Of a stretch of DNA of 8,880 nt, positions 1 through 6,099 are shown piece by piece (position 1 is the first letter of the stretch; each line of letters opens with the position of its first letter). Under the pieces are notes generated by a model. It had not been told where the DNA came from. It did not search any database and worked only from the letters and a program-made list of their open reading frames with translations. Made by a program: the position numbers and the translations under genes. The stretch is from Gammaproteobacteria bacterium. Its GTDB lineage: Bacteria > Pseudomonadota > Gammaproteobacteria > Pseudomonadales > Azotimanducaceae. Where the stretch lies: positions 1 through 8,880 of the forward strand of contig JAPPHP010000062.1 of assembly GCA_028821035.1 (NCBI GenBank), given 5' to 3'.

Positions 1-7
1 CCTGCCC

Positions 8-241
8 CTATGCCGCGAGCGCTAAACAGGGGCGCCCCTCCCCGCGGCCCATGAAGGCCCTCCAGGAGACGTCGACATCGAGCCAGCGAAACTCGTCCCG
101 CGTCACCGGGCGCGGGATGCCCCGCTCGCTGATGCACAGGATCTCCTCCCCCATGTACGCAAAGTAGAGCGCATCGTCGCGGTCCGCGTCCTCCGGCGCC
201 GCGACGAGCGACTCGAAGGGATCCGGTTCGGTCGGCCACAT
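8..241 (-). CDS. Short NudC-like N-terminal protein or 5' fragment of an interrupted NADH pyrophosphatase gene
   Basis: This 77-residue frame starts at the ATG at 241-239 (protein MWPTEPDPF...). That start has a strong ribosome binding site 7 bases upstream and lies 19 bases after the dnaQ stop, so translation is very likely. An upstream in-frame start (331) would lie inside dnaQ and lacks such a site. The second half has the pattern of the N-terminal domain of NADH pyrophosphatase (NudC): a hydrophobic strand (ALYFAYMGEEILCI, about 24-37), a GIPRP turn (41-45), and AFMGRGEGRPCLALA (62-76), which resembles the family's 'FLG..dG.p..a' element. No zinc-binding cysteine cluster or Nudix box is present, because the frame stops at TAG (10-8). 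Full NudC proteins are about 250-320 residues, so this could be a gene broken by a nonsense codon, a sequencing error, or an unrelated small protein. The family assignment is inference from a short motif. The existence of the frame is much better supported. Confidence 0.5.
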   Translation of the reverse strand: MWPTEPDPFESLVAAPEDADRDDALYFAYMGEEILCISERGIPRPVTRDEFRWLDVDVSWRAFMGRGEGRPCLALAA

Positions 242-248
242 GAGGCTT

Positions 249-259
249 CTCCTTCTCCT
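249..259 (-). promoter_or_regulatory. Ribosome binding site of the NudC-like frame
   Basis: Read on the minus strand, the 19 bases between the dnaQ stop and ATG 241 hold AGGAG followed by AAGGAG. The second is 7 bases from the ATG. This is the clearest Shine-Dalgarno site in the left operon, and it fixes 241 as the start and not the in-frame codon upstream. Confidence 0.75.
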
Positions 260-260
260 G

Positions 261-989
261 TCAGGCTTCCGCGCCTGTGGCGGACGGCTGCCGCCAGATG
301 CACGGCCGGCCGCACAGGGCGTCGAGCGCATCGAGCTTGGCTTCGTGCGCCCCCCGCTCCTCGGCCGTCGCGCGGACCACGAGCAGCGGCTGGCGATCGG
401 TCGGCAGCCGGAACGCCGTGCCCTCCTCGGCTTCCCCCGTCGCGGGGTCGTCCCCCGGAAACAGGGAGGCCTGTCCTCCCGTCATCAACAGGTAGACGTC
501 GGCGAGGATCTCCGCGTCGAGCAGGGCCCCGTGCAGTTCGCGCTGGGAGTTGTCCACGCCGTAGCGCCGACAGAGCGCGTCGAGGTTGTTCTTGCGTCCC
601 GGGTGCCGGTCCTTGGCGAGCGCCAGCGAGTCGGTGATCGTGCACAGCTCGGCGATGCCCTTCGGCCCGCGCCCGAGCAGTTCGAGTTCGTAGTCTATGA
701 AGGACACGTCGAAGGCGGCGTTGTGAATGACGACTTCCGCGTCCCGCACGAACTCGAGGAACTCGTCGGCGACATCGGCGAATCGCGGCTTGCCGGCGAG
801 GTCCTGCAGGGTCAGGCCGTGCACCTCCACCGCGGCGTCGTCGATGTCGCGCTCCGGATCGATGTAGTGGTGGAAGCGGTTGCGCGTCAGCCGCCGGTCG
901 ACGATCTCCACCGCGCCGATCTCGACGATGCGGTGGCCCTGGGCGGGTTCGAGGCCCGTGGTTTCGGTATCGAGGACGACCTGCCGCAC
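261..989 (-). CDS. dnaQ: DNA polymerase III epsilon subunit, 3'-5' proofreading exonuclease
   Basis: Epsilon removes misincorporated nucleotides as part of the polymerase III core (alpha-epsilon-theta). All DEDDh exonuclease residues are visible: D7 and E9 in LDTETTG, D94 in HNAAFD, and H153 and D158 in ELHGALLDAEILAD. The protein aligns along its whole length with E. coli epsilon (242 versus 243 residues). After the nuclease domain comes QASLF (173-177), a canonical beta-clamp-binding pentapeptide. A C-terminal segment with AHEAKLDAL and CIWR (about 214-233) corresponds to the alpha-binding tail of E. coli. I chose the GTG at 989-987, which gives MRQVVLDTETTG, because the longer frame to 1094 adds an Arg-rich stretch read out of frame inside rnhA. 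The GTG lies 2 bases after the rnhA stop with only a weak Shine-Dalgarno, which suggests translational coupling. Confidence 0.96.
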   Translation of the reverse strand: MRQVVLDTETTGLEPAQGHRIVEIGAVEIVDRRLTRNRFHHYIDPERDIDDAAVEVHGLTLQDLAGKPRFADVADEFLEFVRDAEVVIHNAAFDVSFIDYELELLGRGPKGIAELCTITDSLALAKDRHPGRKNNLDALCRRYGVDNSQRELHGALLDAEILADVYLLMTGGQASLFPGDDPATGEAEEGTAFRLPTDRQPLLVVRATAEERGAHEAKLDALDALCGRPCIWRQPSATGAEA

Positions 990-991
990 TG

Positions 992-1447
992 TCAGCGGGA
1001 AGCCTCGCGCAGCATGTCGTCGATGGCGGCGTTGGCGGCGCGGTCCACGCGCTCGTTGTCGGCGTGGCCGCTGTGTCCCTTCACCCACACCCACTCGATG
1101 TCATGCAGGCCGGCTACGTGGTCGAGCCGCTCCCACAGGTCCCGGTTCTTGACGGGCGTCTTCGACGCGGTCTTCCAGCCGTTGGCCTTCCAGCGCCCGA
1201 CCCATTCGGTGACCCCACGCCGCACGTACTCCGAGTCCGTGGTGACGCGCACGCGACGCTTGCCCCGCAACGCCGCGAGGCCCTCGATCGCGGCCATCAG
1301 CTCCATGCGGTTGTTCGTGGTGTGGGGTACCGCGCCCGTCACGAGTCGCTCGTGGTCGCCCTGGCGCAGCGTGGCCGCCCAGCCGCCGGCCCCGGGGTTC
1401 CCGCGGCAGGCGCCGTCGGTGAATATCTCGATGCGCGGTTCGGTCAC
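992..1447 (-). CDS. rnhA: Ribonuclease HI
   Basis: The enzyme cleaves the RNA strand of RNA-DNA hybrids in the cytoplasm, acting on R-loops and primer remnants. The 151-residue protein matches E. coli RNase HI (155 residues). The metal-binding catalytic residues are D11 (IFTDGACRGNPG), E49 (TTNNRMELMAA), D71 (VTTDSEYV) and D135 (NERVDRAA). H125 in WVKGHSGH is the mobile catalytic-loop histidine, and the basic protrusion is present (WKANGWKTASKTPVKN, about 87-101). I chose the GTG at 1447-1445 (MTEPRIEIFTDG). An upstream in-frame TTG at 1504 would add 19 residues that do not fit the family and would overlap the methyltransferase. The gene lies 7 bases after the methyltransferase stop and 2 bases before dnaQ. 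This collinear order differs from E. coli, where rnhA and dnaQ are divergent, and I recall it as the Pseudomonas arrangement. Confidence 0.96.
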   Translation of the reverse strand: MTEPRIEIFTDGACRGNPGAGGWAATLRQGDHERLVTGAVPHTTNNRMELMAAIEGLAALRGKRRVRVTTDSEYVRRGVTEWVGRWKANGWKTASKTPVKNRDLWERLDHVAGLHDIEWVWVKGHSGHADNERVDRAANAAIDDMLREASR

Positions 1448-1454
1448 GGAGACG

Positions 1455-2282
1455 TCATGGCCCCCGGGATCGACGGTGCGCGGCGGTCCCGTCTCCCGCC
1501 GCAACGGCCACGTGGCTCGCGCCGGGCACCGTCAGCGGCGGCGTCTGTTCGCGCGTCCGCGAGAACACCCGCGAGCCGGGGATGCGCGCCAGGGATTCCT
1601 TGGTCGCCAGGGTCAAGTAGACGCCTCCGAGGGGCGCCTGCGTACGGTTGAGCCATCCGCTCCACTGCCGCCACCGCGGATGGGTCAGCTTCAGGTTCAG
1701 GGCGGCCCGGTAGTTCAGGTAGTGCACGCTGCCCTCGCGGACGAAGCCGAGGACGGCGAGCCACTCGTTGAGCCGGAAGGCGCTGACCGTGCCCATGCGC
1801 CGGCGGAGACGGCTCACCGCCCAGAGCGACACCGGGTTGAAGCAGCACACAAGGAGGCGTCCGCCGGGACGGATGACCCGGGTCACCTCCCGCATCGCGG
1901 TGCGCGGGTCCTGCGCGTACTCCAGGGCGTGATGCAGGACGACACCGTCGACGCTGTTCGATGCGAGCGGGAGCGACTCGGTACGGGCCACGAGGGAAAC
2001 CAGGTTCTCGTACCGGGTGCCCGGCATGGACGCCGCGGCGAAGAGCCGGGTCTTGACCATGCAGCGGGAGGTGGCGTCGGTGGCTTCCGGGACGGGACCC
2101 AGCCAGAGCAGGCAGTCGCCGTGAAAACGCCGGACGCGCTCGCGCAGCAGGTCGGTCTCGCGAAGGAGCAAGTCCCGGCCGGGCTCGGACGCGAACCAGT
2201 CCGTCAGTTCGTCCGCCGACCCGTCCGCCGACCCGTCCGCGAAGGCTCCAAAGCCGGCCGTGCGTTCCCCGTTCCGTTGCAA
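1455..2282 (-). CDS. YafS-like class I SAM-dependent methyltransferase, substrate unknown
   Basis: This is a 275-residue class I (Methyltransf_11-like) protein of the kind found beside rnhA in gammaproteobacteria (YafS in E. coli). The first glycine motif is degenerate (CLLWLGPVPEATDA, about 57-70). The acidic strand-2 region is also weak. The later motifs are clear: ESLPLASNSVDGVVLHHALE (102-121) for motif II and post-motifs, and VIRPGGRLLVCCFNPVSLW (136-154) for the strand-5 motif, including the FNP(I/V)S signature shared with YafS. SAM binding is therefore probable but not shown. The substrate is unknown in this family. The start is uncertain. I use the TTG at 2282-2280, because a stop (TAG, 2294-2292) lies just upstream and no ATG or GTG follows in the N-terminal region. 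The first 26 residues are low complexity and include a 12-bp repeat. The gene is first in the leftward operon and divergent from mltD. Confidence 0.82.
   Translation of the reverse strand: MQRNGERTAGFGAFADGSADGSADELTDWFASEPGRDLLLRETDLLRERVRRFHGDCLLWLGPVPEATDATSRCMVKTRLFAAASMPGTRYENLVSLVARTESLPLASNSVDGVVLHHALEYAQDPRTAMREVTRVIRPGGRLLVCCFNPVSLWAVSRLRRRMGTVSAFRLNEWLAVLGFVREGSVHYLNYRAALNLKLTHPRWRQWSGWLNRTQAPLGGVYLTLATKESLARIPGSRVFSRTREQTPPLTVPGASHVAVAAGDGTAAHRRSRGP
2211..2240. repeat. Tandem 12-bp repeat in the methyltransferase N-terminus
   Basis: The unit GTCCGCCGACCC occurs twice in a row, followed by a partial third copy (GTCCGCGAAG). Because the unit is 12 bases it stays in frame, encoding the GSAD repeats at residues 17-24 of the methyltransferase. 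The stretch lies before the first recognisable part of the domain, so copy number changes would be tolerated. Confidence 0.8.
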
Positions 2283-2396
2283 ATTCCGACGCTATCCCGC
2301 AAAGTCGCCAAGAACCGGCGGCATTGTCCATCGCCGCCGCACCATCCGCAAGGCACCGTTCATGCAAGGGGCCCCGTATCGCATGGATCAAGCGGC
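2283..2396. promoter_or_regulatory. Divergent intergenic region between the methyltransferase and mltD
   Basis: This 114-base gap must hold the promoters of both divergent genes if they are not read from further away. On the minus strand, TTGCGG (2351-2346) and GACAAT (2328-2323) are separated by 17 bases and would start transcription about 35 bases before the TTG start of the methyltransferase. They match the sigma-70 consensus at only 3 and 4 of 6 positions. For mltD I see no convincing -35/-10 pair and only a weak Shine-Dalgarno before the GTG at 2397. No clear operator palindrome is visible. Confidence 0.3.
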
Positions 2397-4025
2397 GTGA
2401 GCCTCGTCATCCCCGTCAGGTCGGACGCCGTCGTTCGACGGTTCCGCCGGGGCCCCGGCATCCGTCGCGGCGCCGCCCTCGTCGCCGTTCTGGCGGCGGC
2501 CGCGGTCCTCGCCTCGCCCGTCGTCGCCAACGCGATGCTCTCCGAGGACGCAACGGAGGCGGCGTTCCTTCGTTCCGTCCCCGATTGGCTGGTCCGGCCT
2601 CCGGAACCGTCGCCGCCGGAGCCACCCCCGGAGACCGGTGACCCGGGGCCCGGGTTCCTCGACAGGCTGCGCGCGAGCTTCGTCCTGGATCACGCCCTCG
2701 AGCGGCCGCGGGTGCGTGCCGAGATCGCCTGGGTCCGCCGCAATCCCGACTTCCTGGCCCGGGTGGGCCCGCGTGCCGAGAGACACCTTGCGGGCATCTG
2801 CGAGGTGGTGCTGGCGCGGGGCATGCCGGGCGAACTCTGCCTGCTGCCACTCATCGAGAGCGCGCTCAATCCCTTCGCGAGATCCCGTAGCGGGGCCGTG
2901 GGACTGTGGCAGTTCATCCCGGGCACGGCCCGGCGCTACGACCTGAAGATCGACTGGTGGGCCGACGAACGCCGCGACCCGGTGGCCTCCACGGACGCCG
3001 CGCTGCGCTACCTGGCGGACCTCCATGCGATGTTCGACGACTGGCTCCTCGCGATGGCGGCGTACAACTGCGGCGAGCGCCTCGTGGAGCGGCGCCTGGA
3101 CGCCGCTCCAGACGGCGCGACCTTCTTCGACCTCAAGCGGCTGCCGCGCGAAACGCGGGCCTATGTCCCGCGACTGCTCGCCTTCGCGGCGATCTTCGCG
3201 GACCCGGAGGCCCACGGCATCCGGCTCCCGGGGCGGCTCGGCCGCAACGAGGCGCTGGCGGCGACCTACGCCCCCGTGACCCTCGCCGGCCAGATGGACC
3301 TCGCCCGCGCGGCGGAGGTCACCGGCCTCAGCCTCGAGGAACTCTACCGCCTCAATCCGGGGCTCAAGCAGTGGGCCACGCACCCGGCCGGACCGCATCG
3401 GCTCCTGGTCCCGGCCGCCCGTTCCGAAGCGCTCGGCCACGCCCTCGCCCAGGTGGCTCCCGAGGACCGCATGGGCTGGGTGCGGCACCGCATCGTCAGG
3501 AATGAGACGCTGGGGCACATCGCGTTGCGCTATCGCACCGACGTGGCCACGCTCATGCGCACCAACGACCTGCGACGCTCGCTGATCCGGGCCGGGGACA
3601 CGCTCCTGGTGCCCCGGCCGGGACGCGATGGCGGGCTGCCGCCGGCCCGGAGCCGACCGCGGAGCAGCGGCGTGTACGTGGTGCAGGCGGGGGACTCGCT
3701 GTGGGAGATCAGCAGGCGGCTCGGCGTACCGCTGGAAGGGCTCATGCGCGAAAACGCCATGGGCCCGGAGGAACTGTTGCGTATCGGTCGGCGATTGACC
3801 CTTCCCTCCGCGTCATCCGACGCGGCGCCGCAGGCCCGGTCGTCGGGAGACCCGGCCCGGCAAGGGCTCGTACGCTACCGCGTACGGCGGGGCGACTCGC
3901 TCGACCGCATCGCGCGGGAGTTCGGCGTGTCCGTGCGGGACATCGCGGCATGGAACGCCCTGGACCCGAAGGCGTACATCTTCCCCGGCCAGGAACTGGT
4001 GCTGCGGGTCGGCGCCCGCGGGTGA
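2397..4025 (+). CDS. mltD: Membrane-bound/secreted lytic murein transglycosylase D with three LysM repeats
   Basis: MltD-type enzymes cut glycan strands of peptidoglycan, leaving 1,6-anhydromuramic ends. The 542-residue protein has an N-terminal signal peptide (basic residues 8-24, hydrophobic 25-44, likely cleavage after ANA at 46) and a Pro-rich linker (68-84). The family 1D SLT domain spans about 125-270. E154 in PLIESALNP is the expected catalytic acid, followed by SGAVGLWQFIPGTARRY (165-181) and AAYNCGERLV (221-230). LysM repeats lie at about 364-407, 427-470 and 493-537, each with the G/N-(D/E)-(S/T)-L pattern (NETLGHIA, GDSLWEIS, GDSLDRIA). E. coli MltD is about 450 residues, a lipoprotein, and has two LysM. 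No lipobox cysteine is visible here. I chose the GTG at 2397-2399 because it opens a proper signal peptide. The frame extends far upstream, but that part is antisense to the leftward genes. Stop-to-stop distance to convergent ppiD is 8 bases. Confidence 0.93.
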   Translation: MSLVIPVRSDAVVRRFRRGPGIRRGAALVAVLAAAAVLASPVVANAMLSEDATEAAFLRSVPDWLVRPPEPSPPEPPPETGDPGPGFLDRLRASFVLDHALERPRVRAEIAWVRRNPDFLARVGPRAERHLAGICEVVLARGMPGELCLLPLIESALNPFARSRSGAVGLWQFIPGTARRYDLKIDWWADERRDPVASTDAALRYLADLHAMFDDWLLAMAAYNCGERLVERRLDAAPDGATFFDLKRLPRETRAYVPRLLAFAAIFADPEAHGIRLPGRLGRNEALAATYAPVTLAGQMDLARAAEVTGLSLEELYRLNPGLKQWATHPAGPHRLLVPAARSEALGHALAQVAPEDRMGWVRHRIVRNETLGHIALRYRTDVATLMRTNDLRRSLIRAGDTLLVPRPGRDGGLPPARSRPRSSGVYVVQAGDSLWEISRRLGVPLEGLMRENAMGPEELLRIGRRLTLPSASSDAAPQARSSGDPARQGLVRYRVRRGDSLDRIAREFGVSVRDIAAWNALDPKAYIFPGQELVLRVGARG

Positions 4026-4033
4026 AGCGCGAG

Positions 4034-5944
4034 TCAGGGCGAGACGTTCCCTGCATCCAGCCCGGCGTCGACGCGTAGAGACGCCAGCAGCGCGCTCACG
4101 TCGCGCTCGCGGGCCCAGGCCCCGAGTTGCGTGCGCATCGCCGCCCGTTCGCTCTCGGTCATCGCTCCGAAGTCGCCGGGTTCGACGCGCGTCACCGTCA
4201 CCACGGCGTGTCCGTCGCCGGGGATTTCGACGTTGGTGGCCGCCCGCTCTCCAGCGGACGCCAGCGACAGTTCGAACGCGGCGCGCCCGACCGCGGGCGG
4301 CAGGTCGGGGTCGGCGGCGGTCACCGACTCCCGGACGTTCCAGTCCAGGCCGAAGTCGCCGGCGATGTCCGCGACCGCTTCACCGGACGCCGTGCGCTCG
4401 AGCGCCGCCGTGGCGGCCGACCGGGCCGCGTCGTCGCCGCGCTCGGACACCAGTTGGGCGCGGATGTCGTCCCGGGCCTCGTCGAGCGGAATCTCGGCGG
4501 GCACGTGCCGCGTCGCGACACGAGCGACCACCGCCGTGTCCCCCGTCCGGATGGCCGGACTGTTGTAGCCCTCGAGCAGCACGTCCGCCTCGAAGACCGC
4601 GTCCCGGAGGGTCGCGTCGGCGAACGGGCCCGTGGCCGCGTCGCGGGTCACCTCCTCCACCCTCTCGACCGGCAGGCCGAGGGCGACGCCGACCCCCTCG
4701 AGCGTGTCCGGTTCCTCGAAAGCGATCTCGTCCATCTGTCGCAGCCGTTCGTCGAACGCGGTCTGCGCGCGGCTGCGCCGCAACTGCTCCGACAGCCGTT
4801 CCTGCGTCTCCTCGAAGGTGGGCGGCTGCGTCTCCTCGATCTCGAGGAGCTGGATGAGGTGCACGCCGAACGCGGTGACGACGGGTTCGGAGAGTTCGTC
4901 GACCTCGAGGTTCCAAAGGGCGCTCTCGAACGCGGGGTCGAACACGTCCCGGCCGACGAGGCCCAGGTCGCCCCCGTTCGAGGCGGACCCCGGATCTTCC
5001 GACAGCTCGCGCGCCTTGTCCTCGAACGACGCGCCGGCTTCCAGCTCCCTTCGGACTTCGCCGAGTTGCGCAATCGCGTCTGCCTCAGACCGCTCGTCGC
5101 CCACTTCCAGGAGAATGTGCGCGCCCCTGCGGCGACGGGCATCGCCCGCGGCCTCCCGGTCCCGTTCCTCCGCCGCGAACGCGTCCCGCACCTCGGCCTC
5201 GGTCACCTCGATGCCGTCCGCGATGTCGGCGAGGGAGAGCCGCACGTACTCGACGGTGAGCCGTTCGGGGGTCATGAATCGGTCGATGTGATAGTCGTGA
5301 TAGGCCGCGATATCGTCCTCGGAGACGTCGATCTCCGCCGCGAAGTCCTCCGTCCGGAACGCGAGCCACGCGACATCGCGCCGCTGGGTGAGCAGGCTCG
5401 CCGCCTCGCGCACCTCCCGGTCCGTCGGCGCCCCGGTGTCGCCGATGCTCCCGGCGAGCTGGACGATCAGCGTGTTGTTCGCGAGTTCGTCCTGGTAGGA
5501 CGACGGGGAGAAGCCGGCACTGGCGAGGACCGCGCGGAACCGGTCCTCGTCGAAGTTCCCTTCGACCTGGAACTCCGGGTTGCCGAGGATGTCCCGGTTG
5601 AGCCGGTTTGCCGACGCGGCCAGTCCGAGGTCCTGGGCCGTCTGCCGGAGCAGGGCCTGGTCGACGAGCAGACCGAGGGTGGACTGGCGCAGCAGCGACT
5701 CGTCGATGAGGGACGGATCGGCGCCCTCGCCCATCTGGCGGAGGATGTCGCGTCGCCGCCGTTCCATCTCCACGCCGAGCACGGCTTCCGTGATGTCCTC
5801 GCCGTTCACGGTGACGGCCACCGGCTCGCCGACGGCGAACAGGTTGAACGCTCCGAACCCGAACACGGTCAGGACGAAGGCGATGATGCCGACCATGATC
5901 TTGGCGCCCATGGTCTGGGCGCCGTCTCGCATTCTCTGCAGCAT
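4034..5944 (-). CDS. ppiD: PpiD, membrane-anchored periplasmic folding factor with a parvulin domain
   Basis: PpiD is an inner-membrane chaperone near the SecYEG exit that helps proteins emerging in the periplasm. The 636-residue protein (E. coli: 623) begins with a short cytoplasmic stretch and one membrane anchor (about 15-37, KIMVGIIAFVLTVFGFGAF). A SurA_N/PpiD-type chaperone domain follows (about 40-230) with the family signatures VTVNGEDIT (44-52), LLVDQALLRQ (92-101) and NPEFQVEGNFDEDRF (122-136). A parvulin-type PPIase domain spans about 271-370 (GAHILLEV, SEDPGSASNGGDLGLVGRD, SEPVVTAFGVHLIQL). It keeps a more typical parvulin pattern than E. coli PpiD, whose domain is described as inactive. 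The ATG at 5944 gives a good alignment with the E. coli N-terminus; M5 (5932) is an alternative. The Shine-Dalgarno is weak. The order lon-hupB-ppiD is the conserved gammaproteobacterial one. Confidence 0.95.
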   Translation of the reverse strand: MLQRMRDGAQTMGAKIMVGIIAFVLTVFGFGAFNLFAVGEPVAVTVNGEDITEAVLGVEMERRRRDILRQMGEGADPSLIDESLLRQSTLGLLVDQALLRQTAQDLGLAASANRLNRDILGNPEFQVEGNFDEDRFRAVLASAGFSPSSYQDELANNTLIVQLAGSIGDTGAPTDREVREAASLLTQRRDVAWLAFRTEDFAAEIDVSEDDIAAYHDYHIDRFMTPERLTVEYVRLSLADIADGIEVTEAEVRDAFAAEERDREAAGDARRRRGAHILLEVGDERSEADAIAQLGEVRRELEAGASFEDKARELSEDPGSASNGGDLGLVGRDVFDPAFESALWNLEVDELSEPVVTAFGVHLIQLLEIEETQPPTFEETQERLSEQLRRSRAQTAFDERLRQMDEIAFEEPDTLEGVGVALGLPVERVEEVTRDAATGPFADATLRDAVFEADVLLEGYNSPAIRTGDTAVVARVATRHVPAEIPLDEARDDIRAQLVSERGDDAARSAATAALERTASGEAVADIAGDFGLDWNVRESVTAADPDLPPAVGRAAFELSLASAGERAATNVEIPGDGHAVVTVTRVEPGDFGAMTESERAAMRTQLGAWARERDVSALLASLRVDAGLDAGNVSP

Positions 5945-6099
5945 CGATCAGGTCCCGCGGTCAGGGCCCGGTCAGCGACGCCCGGCCAGCCGTGGCCCGC
6001 GCCAGGCGCACATGTGGCGGCTCGCGGCGTCCAACGTCGGCGTTCGGCCCGCGCAGCCGGCCCTTTCCCGCGAGGGGCGAACCCCTCGGGCTCCCCCGG
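5945..6099. other. Spacer between hupB and ppiD
   Basis: This 155-base GC-rich gap contains the hairpin near the hupB stop (see the separate entry) and no other gene. I see no convincing -35/-10 pair for ppiD and no sigma-54 site, so ppiD is probably served by read-through or by a promoter I cannot recognise. Confidence 0.5.
6068..6090 (-). terminator. Hairpin after hupB, possible partial terminator
   Basis: On the minus strand the sequence CGAGGGG-TTCG-CCCCTCG (6088-6071) forms a perfect 7-bp stem with a four-base TTCG loop. Two more G-C pairs form past a single bulged base. It starts 12 bases after the hupB stop. No T-tract follows (the next bases are GCGGGAAAGGG), so it is not a classic intrinsic terminator. 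It may instead slow polymerase, protect the 3' end of the hupB message, or lower ppiD expression relative to hupB. These roles are inference; the stem itself is seen directly. Confidence 0.45.

Noticed and set aside
1448..1504. Upstream TTG start for rnhA
   Set aside because: It adds 19 residues that do not fit the family and overlaps the methyltransferase coding region. GTG 1447 gives a start matching known RNase HI proteins.
1444..2391. 315-codon minus-strand frame overlapping the methyltransferase, starting with ATG
   Set aside because: It lies in the wrong frame relative to the methyltransferase motifs and its translation is low complexity. I also considered a frameshift joining its ATG to the methyltransferase, but nothing in its first residues resembles the family.
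240..2396. Very long plus-strand extension upstream of mltD in the same open frame
   Set aside because: It is antisense to dnaQ, rnhA and the methyltransferase, all of which have clear family motifs. Its own translation has no recognisable domain, and mltD has a proper signal peptide starting at 2397. Open antisense frames are expected at this GC content.
5975..6010. Possible sigma-54 promoter (TGGCGCGG) upstream of ppiD
   Set aside because: The -12 element TTGC is absent at the required spacing, so the match is only to half of the site.
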